Shown here: piece after piece, positions 14,890-15,801 of the stretch
Numbering within the stretch: position 1 is the stretch's first letter
Layout of the letters: every line of letters begins with the position of its first letter
Source: Treponema sp. UBA3870
GTDB taxonomy: Bacteria > Spirochaetota > Spirochaetia > Treponematales > Treponemataceae
Length of the DNA stretch: 15,801 nt
Reading direction: 5' to 3'
Assembly (NCBI GenBank): GCA_002392275.1
Contig: DGGQ01000072.1
Span: forward strand, 1-15,801
Notes under the pieces: model-generated
Told to the model about the DNA's origin: nothing
The model's input: the letters and a program-made list of their open reading frames with translations, nothing else
Databases searched by the model: none
Translations under genes and position numbers: made by a program

Positions 14890-15110
14890 TCATAAAAAAC
14901 AATGTCCATTTTTTCGTTTATCTTTTCAATCTTTCCGGTCCGGTGGTATCCAATTTTCATAAAGATGGAGATTGGTTTTTTCCTGAAGAATTGTGTCGAG
15001 GCTCCAATGCTCAGATCCGTAGATTTTTTTTCTGCCGCCAAAATTGCGCTCTGGACATAGAGCATTGTCGTAAACTGCATCCACGAGGCATTCCCGTTGC
15101 AGAATTTGTC
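14880..15110 (-). pseudogene. GNAT acetyltransferase C-terminal remnant
   Basis: The last ~45 codons of a minus-strand frame read like the end of a GNAT acetyltransferase: 'IFMKIGYHRTGKIEKINEKM', then 'DIVFYEKN' and a stop at 14880. Intact relatives have 'FYEKLGFxETGKxExInExMDlVFFEK'. Upstream of about 15050 the frame loses family character, and no start codon with a ribosome-binding site is present, so the acetyl-CoA-binding part is gone. It lies between the methyltransferase gene and the DNA methyltransferase island. The rest of 14862-15328 has no gene that I can support. Confidence 0.45.
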
Positions 15111-15328
15111 CGATTTATGGCTTCTTGCGAGAGATTCGAATCGAGGTCTCCCGACCAACAGAAGGTTTGATTACAGTAAAATAGTTTTGTATATTTTAAT
15201 CGAGTCAAGCTCAAAAAATGAATTGAACTTTAGGGCAAAGCAAGGAAGAAATAGTTCGGGTTTTATAGTAATAGATGTTTTAACGAAAAAAGAATATACT
15301 GTAAAAAATATTTTAGTGGGAATCGTTT

Positions 15329-15801
15329 ATGGAAAAGAAACAGCGCGCTGGAAATAACCGTACATTAACATTATCGAATGAAGAAATTGAACCTTTGAGA
15401 CAAAAATTATTAACCGAGAATAATATTACAGAAAATACTGATGTAATTAACAAAACCTTAAATGGTGATATTTTAAATATGTTAAAATATGTACCAGATG
15501 AATTTGCAGATTTAATAATCATTGACCCTCCTTACAATTTATCCAAAAATTTCAATGGTATGCAATTTAATTCTCGCACAAATGATAGTTATGATGAATA
15601 TTTAGCTACTTGGTTTCCAGAGGTTTGTAAAAAATTAAAACCCAATGGCTCGTTATATATGTGTGGCGATTGGAAATGTACCTCTTCTTTGCAGCGTGCC
15701 ATAGAAAAAGAATTGACCATTATAAACAGAATTACATGGCAAAGAGAAAAAGGTCGCGGAGCTAAATCAAATTGGAAAAATGGAATGGAAGATATTTGGT
15801 T
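15329..15801 (+). CDS. Beta-class DNA methyltransferase, N-terminal part (cut by window edge)
   Basis: The 157 codons in the window encode the start of a site-specific DNA methyltransferase acting on adenine N6 or cytosine N4. The catalytic motif IV D66-P-P-Y69 in 'DLIIIDPPYNLSKNF' comes before any FxGxG SAM motif, so the order is that of the beta class. 'KKLKPNGSLYMCGDW' (101-115) and 'WQREKGRGAKSNWKNGMEDIW' (137-157) are typical following blocks of type II adenine methyltransferases. The ATG at 15329 is the only start; an in-frame TAG lies 12 bases upstream and a weak GTGGGA precedes it. Leucine is mostly TTA, unlike neighbouring genes, which suggests transfer. A cognate restriction enzyme would be expected further right. 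Confidence 0.92.
   Translation, partial: MEKKQRAGNNRTLTLSNEEIEPLRQKLLTENNITENTDVINKTLNGDILNMLKYVPDEFADLIIIDPPYNLSKNFNGMQFNSRTNDSYDEYLATWFPEVCKKLKPNGSLYMCGDWKCTSSLQRAIEKELTIINRITWQREKGRGAKSNWKNGMEDIW

Noticed and set aside
15115..15165. Possible tRNA gene around the TTCGAATC sequence
   Set aside because: The T-loop and CCA-like ends are there on both strands because of the palindrome, but the T-stem does not pair and no anticodon arm, D-arm or 5' acceptor half can be found. At most it is a tRNA 3' fragment.
15097..15357. 86-codon plus-strand open frame upstream of and overlapping the DNA methyltransferase start
   Set aside because: Its first third crosses the tRNA-like/palindromic stretch and the composition break, it has no ribosome-binding site, and its sequence matches no family I know. 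It is probably an accidental open frame, though a small leader protein cannot be fully excluded.
1..15801. CRISPR array, intact insertion sequence, phage genes or toxin-antitoxin pair
   Set aside because: No regularly spaced direct repeats, transposase, integrase or phage structural motif, and no typical small toxin-antitoxin pair, was seen on either strand.

Overview
The window is about 15.8 kb of moderately AT-rich bacterial DNA. Most genes lie on the minus strand with short gaps. I infer a host-associated spirochaete, most likely a gut or rumen Treponema. The clues are a loose lipobox (A-S-G-C) in a secreted glycosidase, a Fur/flavodoxin/DUF3793 iron block, a COG4586-type ABC exporter operon and a palindromic intergenic repeat that I associate with such genomes. 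No rRNA, intact tRNA or other species marker is present, so this placement is tentative.

Positions 1-1390 form an iron/redox block on the minus strand. A DUF3793 protein and a short-chain flavodoxin form an operon behind a good promoter with a DtxR-type half-site pair, and it ends in a strong hairpin terminator. A Fur-family repressor follows (cut by the window edge); its promoter carries two 15-bp Fur/PerR-type boxes, which suggests autoregulation. Positions 1430-4829 (minus) hold a P-loop nucleoside-kinase-like protein, an N-terminal fragment of an aminoglycoside 3-N-acetyltransferase, a VOC (glyoxalase-fold) protein, a TfoX-N protein and a GH3 beta-glucosidase lipoprotein with its own promoter.

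Positions 5084-7168 (minus) hold an SDR oxidoreductase and a TetR repressor with a palindromic site at its promoter. The drug-exporter permease expected beside TetR survives only as a decayed remnant directly behind the tetR stop codon. Positions 7169-7489 hold a structured palindromic repeat and a short orphan coding tail. Positions 7490-10505 (minus) hold an AraC regulator, an intact AAC(3)-family acetyltransferase, a decayed secreted alpha/beta-hydrolase remnant whose start codon overlaps the aac(3) stop, and a RimJ/RimL-type GNAT acetyltransferase.

Positions 10638-13239 (plus, divergent from AraC) form a three-gene ABC-2 exporter operon: one ATPase and two permeases. A nitroreductase (minus) meets it tail to tail with one base between the stops. 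A TcmP/LCMT-like methyltransferase (plus) ends in a hairpin. From about 15170 the sequence becomes more AT-rich with TTA-dominated leucine codons, and a beta-class DNA methyltransferase starts and runs off the window. This looks like the edge of a horizontally acquired restriction-modification island.

The recurring theme is gene decay. At least five coding remnants lie among intact detoxification, resistance and efflux genes: AAC(3), ABC permease, hydrolase, a GNAT tail and an unidentified tail. I found no CRISPR array, no intact insertion sequence and no clearly new system. The points most worth checking are the hydrolase remnant with an in-phase A AAA AAA slip site, the cysteine-rich DUF3793 variant with its putative metal operator, and the methyltransferase island boundary.
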